Positions 22,503 through 33,222 of a DNA stretch of 64,000 nucleotides are shown here, in pieces. A program made the translations under genes and the position numbers. The stretch covers positions 62,001-126,000 of the forward strand of contig JARGSG010000235.1 in the NCBI GenBank assembly GCA_030374805.1. Reading direction: 5' to 3'. This DNA is from Gracilaria gracilis. Lineage: Eukaryota > Rhodophyta > Florideophyceae > Gracilariales > Gracilariaceae. The notes beneath the pieces were generated by a model. That model saw only the letters and a program-made list of their open reading frames with translations. It searched no databases and was not told where the DNA came from. The stretch's first letter is position 1. Every line of letters begins with the position of its first letter.

Positions 22503-23744
22503 ATGAGAAGGAAAAGAGTGAAGGCCCAAACCAGAGAGAAGCCAAGTCCATTGCCTTGCAATGGAGTCTCGAAGACAATCACGAAGAGTAATAGGGATAA
22601 CGTTTCTATTGTAAGGCAAATTCTTAGAAAGGCAAGAAGCAAAGAACTGAAGCCACAGGGTAAAGTATTGGCCGATTCAATTCCGGATGTGGTGCGGTGG
22701 GTTCGAGAACTGATGGATATGGAAATCAAGGAAACCAGAGAGCAGAGTCCTTGCAGACATCAAAACAGGACGCTTTCTTGTAATGCGCGATCATTTGCGC
22801 AGAAGATCGTAAGAAAGTACGAAGTGCGCATTTTGATGAACGGGTCGAAGTACTGGCGGGGTGAGACTAGGATGTGGGAAAACGTTTGTGCTCTTGCAGC
22901 AAAACTTCCGAGAGAAGGTGAAGGAAGAAACATTTTCGATGCTATGTCTCGTTATCCGTCCTCTAGTATTGTCTACAGTGGTCTGAAGTTACTCTATGGG
23001 CGACATGTAGTGGTCGCCGGTAGGAAGGTACCACGCTTCTCGTTGCCCAAAAATGAAATCGCGCTCTTCAGTCGAAACAGGAGCGTTGGAACGGTGGCAA
23101 GAAAGTGGTTTGAACCCAATACACTTGCAAGAATGCAAGAACTTGTTTTTCATATGTGCGCTATATCCGAGTATATACTGAGATGTGCATATCAATGTAA
23201 GGAGACAAATGCAGAGGGGATAAATGGAGCAACTGGCTTTCTTTTTTTTGTTGAACATCGGATTAAGGTTGATCTAGACTGCAAGAACAGAAAAGTGTTA
23301 CGCTTCGACTCTTGGGATCCAATGGCCGGGCTCCCTGCTGAGAGTCTCTCCTCGTGTCTTGAGAAGTCACTCACGGTGGCTCATAGTGCTGTTATAGAAG
23401 GCGCGAAGATAGCTTGCAGGAGATATGGACGAAAGGGAAGGAACGGGAGCAGTCGAATACGGATACAACCCTGGGTGCTGAGACGGCCACTCCCAGACGT
23501 CATGGATACTCTCATCAACCGATTGGAAACTGTTTTGCTCGATGTACTGGGAAGCGGCGTAGACTTCGATATGTTTCGAGTTTTTGCAATGAGACATCTC
23601 AGAAGTGTTGATATGATATTCACAGAGATAGGTAAAGCTTGGTTCGAGGACGAGTTGGATTTCAAACCTCCGCGGGAAGTTCCGAGGAACGCAGAAGCTC
23701 TCGTCTCCTCGCTACCTTATACTTATGGCCCTTCTCGAGTTTGA
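22503..23744 (+). CDS. Orphan protein, 413 aa, intact
   Basis: One of the few long uninterrupted frames in the window, ATG to stop. It has a basic N-terminus (MRRKRVKAQTREK), so a nuclear or DNA/RNA-binding role is conceivable. A middle stretch, FEPNTLARMQELVFHMCAIS, is followed by FLFFVEHRIKVDLDCKNRKV and RFDSWDPMAG. No known domain was recognised. The surroundings are transposons, so it may be carried by an element whose ends I cannot see. The open frame, in a neighbourhood where other genes are broken, argues for recent activity or constraint. Confidence 0.55.
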   Translation: MRRKRVKAQTREKPSPLPCNGVSKTITKSNRDNVSIVRQILRKARSKELKPQGKVLADSIPDVVRWVRELMDMEIKETREQSPCRHQNRTLSCNARSFAQKIVRKYEVRILMNGSKYWRGETRMWENVCALAAKLPREGEGRNIFDAMSRYPSSSIVYSGLKLLYGRHVVVAGRKVPRFSLPKNEIALFSRNRSVGTVARKWFEPNTLARMQELVFHMCAISEYILRCAYQCKETNAEGINGATGFLFFVEHRIKVDLDCKNRKVLRFDSWDPMAGLPAESLSSCLEKSLTVAHSAVIEGAKIACRRYGRKGRNGSSRIRIQPWVLRRPLPDVMDTLINRLETVLLDVLGSGVDFDMFRVFAMRHLRSVDMIFTEIGKAWFEDELDFKPPREVPRNAEALVSSLPYTYGPSRV

Positions 23745-25101
23745 TAAACAATCTGAGACGTCCAAGGCAGTGAGTGGTATGCTTTCGTCTCGCGGATGGT
23801 GGTCGTGAGTCTGCAGCTGTATGGGTTAACCCGCTCTTCAGAGGGCTTGGTGTGTTACACTCCTGCTAGATGACTTTACGAAGCTCTTTGAGCGATGCTT
23901 GCAATCGTATCTTTAACAGTTGTAGCGACAACCCGCGGCGCAAATTAATCACGGTCACGTAAACCTGGATATACAACGAGATGTATATACTCTTGTGTTT
24001 CTTCTGGTCCTGCTCACGAAAGTCAATACTAAAGCTAGCACTTGCATCTCGAGATTTCAACAGACGTCAGCTCCTTCTATACCTTTGACTAGCATAAACT
24101 GAAGACGTTCAGCCCGTGTACGAGTCGGCGTCACATGACGACTGTTAGACCGTAGGAGAGTTTGGGCTCTCGAAAGAGCGCAAGGTTGAGATAAAAGCTG
24201 AAGCCTTTAACACAGCTCACGGGCAGTTTGAAAGAGAGGCGGTCTCAAAACCAAGACAGCGAACAACTCCACTTGGTGTTTGATTCAGTGCAAGAATTGA
24301 CAAAACTACTCTGTAACATCCGACAAATTGGGCAAAGGACATATGTCTTCCAGTTCCGGAGAAGTCAACTAGTTGACTACGAGACTTCAATACCATCGGA
24401 GAAAAATTATTCAAAGCCATCAGCGAAGGATACAGGATACATCGACGGGTTCCCGAAGAGAATGCTGAGTCTATCATGTATGATAGTGGACAGCTACCTC
24501 CATTGCGCTCCATTCCTCGATTGAACCATGGATTCGAGTTGGCAAGACGTTTACCACAGATAGCGAATTTCTACCGCCCGAAACTGTTGATATGGTCCTT
24601 CTTCAACCGGCTTGCTTTTATGCGCCCTGGAGCATTGAAGCATTGGTCATGAAAAAAAAGCATTCGGAAGCTCCAAAACAACACTCGCAAGGTCAAAGAT
24701 ATGATAAGGCGTCCTCAAAAAGGCATGTATAAACCTTGTCGCTGAACGTGAAAACAAAAAGGTTCCATCCGCAAATGACCGCATGACAGAAGTGCCTAAT
24801 CCGCGTGTTGAGAACGCCACAAAACAGAAAGGAGAGAATGGAAAATCCGGGAACAGTTCTAAGGAACCAACTCGAAAACGAAAGAGAAACCAAACAGCTG
24901 GCAAGGGAGAGGTAGCGCACAACATCAGAACCCGCGCTTCTAAGAAGAATATCGATTCTTTTTCTTCCCGTAAAGTAAGAGCCCCGTTTATTCGCTACCA
25001 CATTATCCATCCCAACTGTACGCACGCAATGAACTCTTATGAAGACTATCACGGTAGCCGAAGCCATCTCAAGACATCAGAGAACTATATTACTGAAGAG
25101 G
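23745..25101. other. Short unassigned frames, possibly decayed coding sequence
   Basis: Short plus-strand frames occur at 24228-24524 and 24783-25142; the latter is rich in Lys and Arg (TRKRKRN). Stretches between them read as open in other frames, suggesting an old gene broken by indels, but nothing is recognised. Confidence 0.35.
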
Positions 25102-26067
25102 CTATAGCTGCACAGCTCTCTTCTTCGGCACAATGCCATTGAGAAAAGCAACGACATTGTCTAGGTTATCCCTCCGAATACCTCTGAGAGTCGGCCGAGC
25201 TGTGACACACATTACAAAAAAGTGTCCTGCCTTCGCTCTGAACGTCCGGGTGGCACAGCGCTCGAGAAAGTGCGATAAAATCGTCTCCACAAGATATTTG
25301 TTGGACACGCTTTCAAACAAGACGCTTCTCCTCCAGACGTCGTTCTTATGGCAAGCAGAGCTGACAACGCACCAACGTAAGAACTGGGACACGGTTGTCT
25401 TCAACTCTTTCTTGCCCTTCTCACTCGGGTTTCGGGAATTGAATTCTGGAGAGCAAAACTTGTCCATCACACTTCTCAGCCCATCACAATTGGATATATC
25501 CACCCCAATTCCAGCATAAACGATGTGTCCCTGCTTCGCTTTGGAGCGAATTTTCATCCGCGCTTTCTTGCTCTCGAAGATTTCCGGATTCGTTTTCTCA
25601 AGCACCTTGATCCCCAACCTCCAGGCAGCTTCTGTTCGACTTCTCAAATTTCCATCATCATCGTGAAGATCTCCTATGACTTCCAATGGATCAACCACGG
25701 TACGCATTTCAAAATCTCCCTCAGACATAAGGTCGAGTACATCACGACAATCTGGCGCCTCTGATTCTGTCGCAGATACAGGTTCGCTCACATCTGGGCC
25801 TTGCTCCGTTCCGGACTCTACATCAGATACAAGGTTGATTGTTGTGATTGTAGTAGATTCTAGAGCTGGCTTCGAGCTCCAACTCCGCGATTCGGGCATA
25901 TCCAACCCTGAGTCAGTTTCCTTCGTGGAGATTGGTTTGACTGAAGACCTGTTTAGCGAACTCGACTTCCTCTACTGCGCTCCGCGTGGCGACTTCTTGC
26001 AAAGCTCCCTGCGGACACATGGCTTCCCATTCTTCAAGAGTCTACCAGCTGTAGCCCGTGAATCCAT
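25102..26067 (-). pseudogene. Decayed member of a recombinase-like family, copy A
   Basis: From ATG 26067 the frame meets one TAG (25974-25972) and then stays open to 25102. The region TVSQFLRWCVVSSACHKND followed by VLFESVSNKYLVETI aligns by eye with copy B at 29521-31173 (QFLRLCMACGVCRKND, VLFESVSGLEVVQRF). The N-terminal part is Ser/Thr/Asp-rich. The sequence ends soon after the shared region, so the C-terminal half present in copy B is missing. See copy B for the possible family. Confidence 0.5.
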
Positions 26068-27320
26068 TTCAATGCAAATATGTGTTGAATTGCCGGTGAC
26101 GGAGATCAATGTAGCTGTGGGCTGATGTTGAAGACAAACAAGATCTAGTGCGACGATGCAGTGGTCAATGCGATGACCATTCAGTCGGGAGAACCACGGT
26201 CACCAGTGATCGAGCCGCTTTTATAGGATTGCGCGTCACAAAGCGTCCTTCCAAAGATCTTGCCACCAGGGTATGTGCGTTTGGCATCCCCCTCTCCCGG
26301 CAAAAGCCCCGCCGCGGAGTACTCAACTTAGCTTTAACGATTTAATTTTTGGTCATAGGTTGTACCAAAGGCGGCTATTCTTGTGCTTTCGGGATAGAAC
26401 TTTCACAAATTCCGTGCAGCCGCGTAAAAGCGAGCGGCGTTAGAATGGCACTCCGCGATGAAAGCTCGCAGTGTGCGTCAACGTGACCACAACACCCCAA
26501 CAATATACGATTGGTGGAGAATGCTCCCCGAGGATGGTGATCTGTCTGTTGACAGTTAAAGCTGCGTTTGTTACGTGTGGGAGTTTGGCTCAGCGGCGGT
26601 TACATCGCCATCACGCTCACAAAAAAGGGTTCTTTTCAGGTTACAAAACGCCCCAATTCTTTTGCGTTCTACGCTGGTGCCTTTATCCGTGACACCGAGA
26701 AGAGTGAGCGCGAGAAAACGAGCGGGTGCAGTGGGGAGGGGGGGCGGGAAGATGCCGGTTGGGAGAGAAGAAGAGATGAGGATGGTGGTGTCTCATAGTT
26801 GTGCATGGGCGTGCGGTCGTGGGCTTCATCTCCACGCCTCGCGTGAAGTTCGCGGCGGCTCGGCGGCGGCGGCGGCAAGATGCAGCATCGATAGATCGCT
26901 CGATGCTTTCGTGGAAGTGGTCATTGATCTTGAATGCACCGGCCCAGCCGCTCCAATGCATCGCATACACGTGTGCAACGTATGGCAGCCATGTCGTGAA
27001 AAATTCTTGTCATCAGTGTTAACCTTACAAATTTAGAGTTCTATTGCTTGTCGACAGCTGCGAGCTACCGAAATAAGCGACATTCACACTGCACCTCACA
27101 AATATCTCCGTACCACAACACGCTCCTGCACGCGGCCATACCAACATAGTCGTCACCCACTTCACGCAACATCTCATATGACTCCATTCTCCGCCAAACC
27201 CGTGAAACCCTTCACGAGTTGGAACGTTTGCAAAGAGGCACTCAAACCACAAGCGTTGCAAAACTTTTTTGCCGGATGCTACTATTACGCGACTAGCGCG
27301 AGCGATACACGAAGAGCAAA
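26068..27320. other. Intergenic region, GC-rich in the middle
   Basis: No gene recognised. The middle (about 26700-26900) is purine-rich on the plus strand with G runs and GGC repeats; overlapping short frames there reflect composition. It may contain a promoter for the gene at 27321. Confidence 0.4.
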
Positions 27321-27675
27321 ATGGCGTCCCCACACGCGACGGGCGAGCTGCTAATCTACAGCGATGTTTGGAACTTGTTAGGTGCTACTTTACAATGCGG
27401 TAATCAACCGGCAGTTCATATTTGCATGTTAAATCCGGAAACCGGCGATAGACTAGCGTTTGAGCGACGATGGGACGACGACCACATAGTGGTACAAAAG
27501 ACAAGATGCTCAGTTTTCGTGTGAGCTTCCAGAGCTTGCGCGAGAAGAAGGAATGCAATTCGAAATCGCACAAGGTCCTAACTTCCTCAAAGAGATTCTT
27601 AACTGCTTGTACCCACCAAAGACAGCATCGACACCGCACTCTCCGCAACCGGACGATCAGAACCCATTGGCCTGA
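27321..27675 (+). pseudogene. Small conserved-looking protein with one frameshift
   Basis: An ATG in a good context (GAGCAAAATGGC) opens MASPHATGELLIYSDVWNLL, continuing through LQCGNQPAVHICMLNPETG and RRWDDDHIVVQKTRCSV, then stops at 27524. A second frame continues in register from about 27510 as CELPELAREEGMQFEIAQGP and NFLKEILNCLYPPK, ending at TGA 27673. Joined they would give about 115 residues. I do not recognise the family. The frameshift may be a mutation or an unseen splice. Confidence 0.45.
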
Positions 27676-27739
27676 TCATATAGATCTAGTTGACATTACG
27701 CTCAGTCCGCGCCCTCTTAGTATTCGGTGGTCAACCCAT

Positions 27740-29055
27740 TCAAAGCTTCGTCCCACTCTTCGCCGCGTTCACTTTGGCTAAAGCCTTATCAACGTCACTA
27801 TCACTGCTTTTCTCAGAATCGCTTTCAAAGAGCTTTGGGAGCTTTCTTTTCAGGCTGCCGCTCGGTCTTCCATCGTGTTTCTTAAGTTCGTACTTCGCAC
27901 GGGAACCATTGTTTTCTTCCCCGTACTGGCTACCACACTTCTTGGTGTACAGGTATGAGACGATGCCATGTGTGCTCAAATCCGCATTTAACGCGGTGTT
28001 CAAGGTCTCATCTTCGTCACACATAACCAGATTTTCAACCTCAACCGACTCACTTTCGACAAGTCGTTGATACTCCCCAAAGCGTTTCAAGAGGTTTTCG
28101 TGCTTCGCCAGCTCCTTTCGATCTATGTCAAATTCATCTTCGTCATCAGTCGTTATCTTGTCAGCCGTGAGCTGGGAACGCTTAAGCACTTGCAGCGTGT
28201 CACATAATCTTAGGTTTCAGTGGTATTGAAACAAGTCTTTCAGCTGCTCAGCACTAAAGTTTCCCTCTTTACCCCCAAACACACCGCCGGAATCCAGTCC
28301 TTTCTCCTCCTCTCCATCAAATGCAGTCTGCAGTGCTCCTTTGAACAACTGTCTTTGGAAGATTTTCTCCTCAATCGTTCCCGTGCATAAGAGCCTATAC
28401 ACGAGTACTGGTTTCTTCTAACCATCACGCTAGACACTCGCCGTTGCTTGCAAGTCCGTCGCTGGATTCCAGTCCGGATCAAACAGAATGGGGCGATTTG
28501 CGCCAATAAGATTCAGACCTACTCCACCACCTTTCGAACTCAGCAGAAGCACATGTCCGTTTCTGCCCTTATTAACCTGCCTAACTGTATCTCCTCGATG
28601 GTTCACACTTGTAATTCCATCCAAACGACAGTACTTGATGGTACGGCGTATCAATGCATCTTGTATAAGATCAAGAGTGGAGGTGAAATTGCTTACGAGA
28701 ATAACTTTGTCCTCTGCTGAAAGACTTGCGTCTCATAATGCCATGGTTACGAGCATTTTCGAGGAATGTGACATGTCGAAGTACTCTGTGCCACCACGAA
28801 CAACATCCTGAAGACTTGGGTCGTCTTCTACATCTTTCGCAACGAGTGATGGATGACTGCAGATTTTGCGAAGGTAGTTGATAGCGCTTAAAGCAGCACT
28901 GAATCTGCTCGCATCGAGGTTGACGTAGCGATTATTAGCCTCTCGTCAGTAGGCTTCTTCCTGCTCAGGAGCAAGTCTGCAAGAGATAGGGTCTCGGTTT
29001 TTGGAGGCAGGTACTTCCCAAGGATATCTGAGGCTGGAATGGCATCTGAGAAGTC
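27740..29055 (-). pseudogene. RAD54: RAD54-type SNF2 helicase, C-terminal half, several stops
   Basis: RAD54 is the SNF2-family motor of homologous recombination. In order: ILGKYLPPKTET, the shifted-frame CRLAPEQEEAY, LSAINYLRKICSHPSLV, helicase motifs IV-VI including YCRLDGITSV, LLLSSKGGGVGLNLIGANRP and LFDPDWNPATD, then YRLLCTGTIEEKIFQRQL and FSAEQLKDLF. Family members read VWRDGQKK in motif VI; here both Trp and Gln are TAG (28432-28430 and 28420-28418). Further stops occur at 28219-28217 and near 28735, with a frameshift near 28960. The first helicase lobe with Walker A and DEAH box is absent. Sequence upstream of about 29055 is unrelated, marking a breakpoint. The acidic, Lys-rich C-terminus after 28190 remains open. 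Confidence 0.8.
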
Positions 29056-29520
29056 CAAGAATGAAAAGCTGTACGTCGCTATATATCTACCATGTACCAA
29101 CGATACTACCAATACCAACAATTGGCAATGGTGGCGCACTTGAGTGCGGACACGATAGCGAGTGTAATCAGAAATGGAACATAGAACGGAAGGGGAAACG
29201 GAAAACAGAAAGCAGCCAAGGGGAGCTTTGACAACGCAATGGGTGACATTCGAATCGATGCTTGATTAGGGCGCGAAGTGTATTACGGGGGAAACAGATG
29301 TGCAAAAAGTTAAGGCTAGTGTGCTTGTTATTGCGAATGAGAATGCCAAAGATATGGTTGGCGTACAATGAAAGGAGTGATATGAGAAGGTACGCCATGA
29401 CGCACACACACAAACGAGACAACTCGAAACGTTGAAGCAGTCAGTCATAAAGTCGCACGTCGATTAAACTGTGGCTCCCTTTAAGATTCCGCCAAACCGC
29501 AATGGATTACGTATAATTTT
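29056..29520. other. No gene recognised
   Basis: Spacer between the RAD54 breakpoint and copy B of the recombinase-like family. Short frames only. Confidence 0.4.
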
Positions 29521-31173
29521 TCAGACCATTTCAAAACCTCTGACCAGCTCCGTAGCTACAGCTTCGTGCTCGGCAGACCCACAAACCCCAATCCATTGCT
29601 TCACTTGCTTTGATGTGGTGTTCAGATGTCGAGCGAGCACATCGAGAAATTGCGCCTCAGAGTGACCTTCAAGAAGTTTCTTTTCACGAAATCTCTGCAC
29701 AAACAAGTTCATAGCACTGTTTTTCAACGAAGTCAGGCTGACGGAAGACATGCCACGACAATTCTGAGCGGCAAACTTGCGAAACTCGTAAGAGACTTGC
29801 CAAGACAGCAAACGTGTACCGGTCTCCGCACTGATTAGCAACGGTCTGGACGTCCCAGTCGAATGCTTTTCATGATTCAACGAGAGTATAATTGGATGTA
29901 TCACTTTCACGTGAAATCGAACGAAAGCCGCTGACTTGGAAATTAAACACACCACTGGAGTTCCTAGAGAGGCTGTTCGTCTTCCCCGGAGGGATTCAAA
30001 TTGTACGGTTCCAGTCATCGCAGCGTTTTCAAGAATCGCTTCCAATTCGTCGTCACTCGGGATGTCTATTTCTGAAATTGTGAGAGGGTTCTGTCCACCT
30101 GACGCTATGACTATATATGTCACGAACGCAGACATCCAGCTGTTTACAAAGCCAGGCAGTCCACCATGATATGATTGAAGTTCAAGTCCATTGTCCAGAT
30201 CGTACTGGGTAATCATGTTATTGAGGTTGGCTTGACCTAGCTGAAAGCAATTCTTAATGATATGTAAAGGGACATTCCGTTTCTCTCTCTCGTATGGACC
30301 CCTCAAAACTTTCTTGCTTTGGTACGCACTGATTACGTTTTTCAAGTATTGCGAGACTCGCTCTAGATTAGCAGATATACTAGTTGATGTGATGAATCCA
30401 GATGCAAGCACACAACCTCTTGCAAGGTGTCTTGCCTTCCGTTCTACAGTTGCCGGGGAGAAGCACTCTACATGGAAAGATATGAAACGTTGGACAACTT
30501 CTAGACCCGAAACACTCTCGAACAGAACTTTCATTTTGTATCCATCGTTCTTGCGGCACACACCACAAGCCATGCAAAGTCTCAAGAACTGCTATACCGT
30601 GTTCGTTACTCTTTGGAACTCTTTACATCCTTCAGAGAGATTGCATCGCTGCTTATGCTTCCAAAACACCTCGTGTATTTTCCAAAGGCCAAGGCAATTA
30701 AGGGTGGTTGCATTCACTCCTTCGTAGTACTCTCCATCGCGTCGATCTCGAGACAACCGTGAAAGTCTGGAACTAGGTGTTGAGAAGAATCCGGGTCGGG
30801 TAATGAAAATAGCTTCCACAATGTGTTGTCACAAACGTTGTGCATGACGAACCCTTTCATTATGTTCAGAAGACCATGGATTAATTCGAGTCTCTAAGCC
30901 TAGGAAGTTTTCAAATCCAGTGAAGGACTGTGGTGCTTTTCCTTTCGAGCTGGAGACCTGTAGTGAAAGAGTTCTAGTGCACTTCTTAGACAACTTTCGA
31001 CAGCCCGTCAATTCCTTCTCAACGTATCTCCCGAACTTTCTCTTAGTACCACGCATCTGTCTACTGAGACACTTGTAGAAGATCTTGATCGCTTGTTTGA
31101 TTGAAGCAATAGGTTCGGTAACCGGTAGGTCCTTGGGGTTCACAACTACACCTGTTTCGATTTCGACCGACAC
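29521..31173 (-). pseudogene. Possible tyrosine-recombinase-like (Crypton-like) gene, copy B
   Basis: The C-terminal frame (30585-29521) is open for 354 codons. Upstream in the same frame, across a TAG where copy A has Ser, lie QRVTNTV and an N-terminal portion; another frame from 31173 gives the start MSVEIETGVVVN. The C-terminal plan resembles tyrosine recombinases: a target-like RPLLISAETGTRLLSWQVS, then SLTSLKNSAMNLF where recombinases have a LRH box, and LARHLNTTSKQVKQWIG where they have the LGHSS...Y region. The expected Arg is Lys and the nucleophilic Tyr is Trp, so it would be inactive even if the fold is right. The family call is inference from layout only. Copy A shares the central QFLR-C..CRKND region. 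Confidence 0.4.
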
Positions 31174-31530
31174 AGAATAACCGATTGCATAGCGCTTGAC
31201 GCAAATTATTTGACCTCAAAAATGTGAGGTGTATCTCAACAACGACAATTGTCAGTGAAGGAGGAGGGAAAGGCACTGCTCACAGTATGCTCACCGCCTT
31301 TTATAATAGAAGAAGCAAAGTGAACTGGCGGGAACGGAAACTTCAGGAGAGAATAGGGGAATACGGTGTCAACTAGAGATTTGGCGGGAAATTTGGTACG
31401 TCAACATCGTGATGACGATGTTGACAACTCAGCTGGTCAATGGTATATTGGTTTGGGATCTGTACCCTTTTAGAGGTGCATAATAAGCGTAATATGCGTG
31501 GTTTTTAGGCGCTTAGGGGTTCAGAACGCC

Positions 31531-31562
31531 AATCTGTACCCTCCGTAAGGAGGGTACAGATT
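31531..31562. repeat. Perfect hairpin, 14-bp stem and 4-nt loop
   Basis: AATCTGTACCCTCC, loop GTAA, and the exact reverse complement. A related half-site, GATCTGTACCCTTT, lies about 75 bp upstream. Confidence 0.9.
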
Positions 31563-32707
31563 ATTTTACTTCGGCGAATATTTTTTTGGGGTATCCATAC
31601 AGATTTCCGGTAATGGGCGACTCCAGCAAAGCTTACACTCTCAGAACATACAGTGGTCGTCAAAAATATAAGCATGACCCTGAAACTCGACTCCTGCCTC
31701 TAACTAAATCATCCACCGTCCTCAGATTGGTTGTTTGGGTGTGTGGCGCGTCTTTAACACACATTACCTAGATGAGTGGTAGATTCTAAACGTGTACATG
31801 GAAATAGTAAACAAAGATCATGCATAGCCCACGTCGAAAATAAACAAACGATTCAATTCTTTATTAATTATATAAGCTAGCAGTAGTTTTAGTACTTTTT
31901 GTTCTTACCCCTTGCTTGCATTACAGCCATGCAACGGCGCGGCATAGACCGGGTCATCATAGTTAACCCTTTAGGACCTACGACGACTTATATCTGCGTA
32001 TTGTATACATAGCAACCAACCAATCAAACGTGGAGCAAGCTTTCAAACGGATGGTCGTCAGAGCCAGTCAAATTGATTGAAAAATGCGTTTCGTTCCAGC
32101 ACCTGATCTGAACGCAAGATATCGTGTGGCGCGACTCCCACTCTTGAGGAAAGCTTGCTGCCACCGCACACTACTCACCTCTCCTCGTACACTTGCCGAG
32201 AAAGCGCTGGTCTCGGTTGTAAGAGCTTGGCGTTATCGTGAGTGCTTCGCAAGCAAGCGCGGACCATTTTCAAGGCCTAATGTTACTTGCAGCTGCAAAA
32301 CGCCGCCACAAGAGAGATTGGAGTGATTGCAATTGCAGTCAGCCCAAGTGACAAAACAATAATCCTCGCTTTGCGCTGCAATTACTTTCCGTTGTTCTTT
32401 GACAGTGTGAATAGACTTGGCCATCTATCAGAATATCTACACTACTGCTTGAACTTGGGCCGGTGCTGGGCGTAGCTGAACTTAATTTAGGCCATTTTCG
32501 AGAGCGTTATTCTCTTTTTTAGAGGCTATACGTGCTGGTTCTCCAAAAGACCCGGCAACATCGAGCTGCGAAAAGGGCACAAAGCTTCGTGCCATCACAC
32601 TTTGGTAGTACACAAAGCTCCGAAACCTCTTTAGATCAAGAAATACAGTGGACGAAGGAAATCCGTGCGGTGAATCAAGAGGTGTAGGGAGACAAAAAGA
32701 CAATACC

Positions 32708-33220
32708 ATGGACAAAAGAGGAAAGCAAGACGGGTGCGCTTCCCACTTTCCAAACAGTTTACATCATAGAACACGAGCACTACCAGAAAATCCGACCGCT
32801 GACGAGGGACCTGACGACGATCGATCATGGATTGAGAACGCCAGCACTGTTGGTTCAGGTTTTGCTCGCTTCTCTGGACCAAGTTTCGAGACACCTCCCC
32901 GTCGTGGAACCGACATCCGTGTTCCTCTTCTAACTAAACATAATGAAGATGTAGCGTGTCCCCGATGTGGAGGGACGCCGTGCTACTGGGTTCAGCTTGG
33001 CATGTTGGTAGTGGAGAAAACGGCTGCACAGTATCCACTTTCGGGAGCCGGAGAACATAACAACGAAGCGCGCAAGAGCGCGTATAAGACGTATACGTAC
33101 GAACGCCACGGTTTCTTGGGGAGCGGTAACAGGATTCAAATACCTCACTGCGTATTGGAAGCGATTAGAGCAATCTGGACAGACGAAACCGGATCCTACA
33201 TGGGCTCCAAAGAAGAGTGA
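32708..33220 (+). CDS. piggyBac accessory protein, P2X7-ballast-like C-terminus, 170 aa
   Basis: An intact frame from ATG 32708 whose stop is two bases from that of the convergent transposase. The N-terminal half is polar and probably disordered. The C-terminal half has VACPRCGGTPCYW, then EARKSAYKTYTYERHGFLGSGNR split here as ARKSAYKTYTYERHGFLG and SGNRIQIPHCVLEAIRAIW, ending YMGSKEE. The order Arg..AlaTyr, HisGly.LeuGly, AsnArg..Ile-Pro.CysVal...Ile-Arg, Tyr.Gly resembles the cytoplasmic ballast domain of P2X7 receptors, a zinc- and nucleotide-binding module also found alone in many lineages. That link is from memory of the motif. It may serve the transposon or be captured cargo. A GTG at 32648 would add 20 residues. 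Confidence 0.6.
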   Translation: MDKRGKQDGCASHFPNSLHHRTRALPENPTADEGPDDDRSWIENASTVGSGFARFSGPSFETPPRRGTDIRVPLLTKHNEDVACPRCGGTPCYWVQLGMLVVEKTAAQYPLSGAGEHNNEARKSAYKTYTYERHGFLGSGNRIQIPHCVLEAIRAIWTDETGSYMGSKEE

Positions 33221-33222
33221 AT

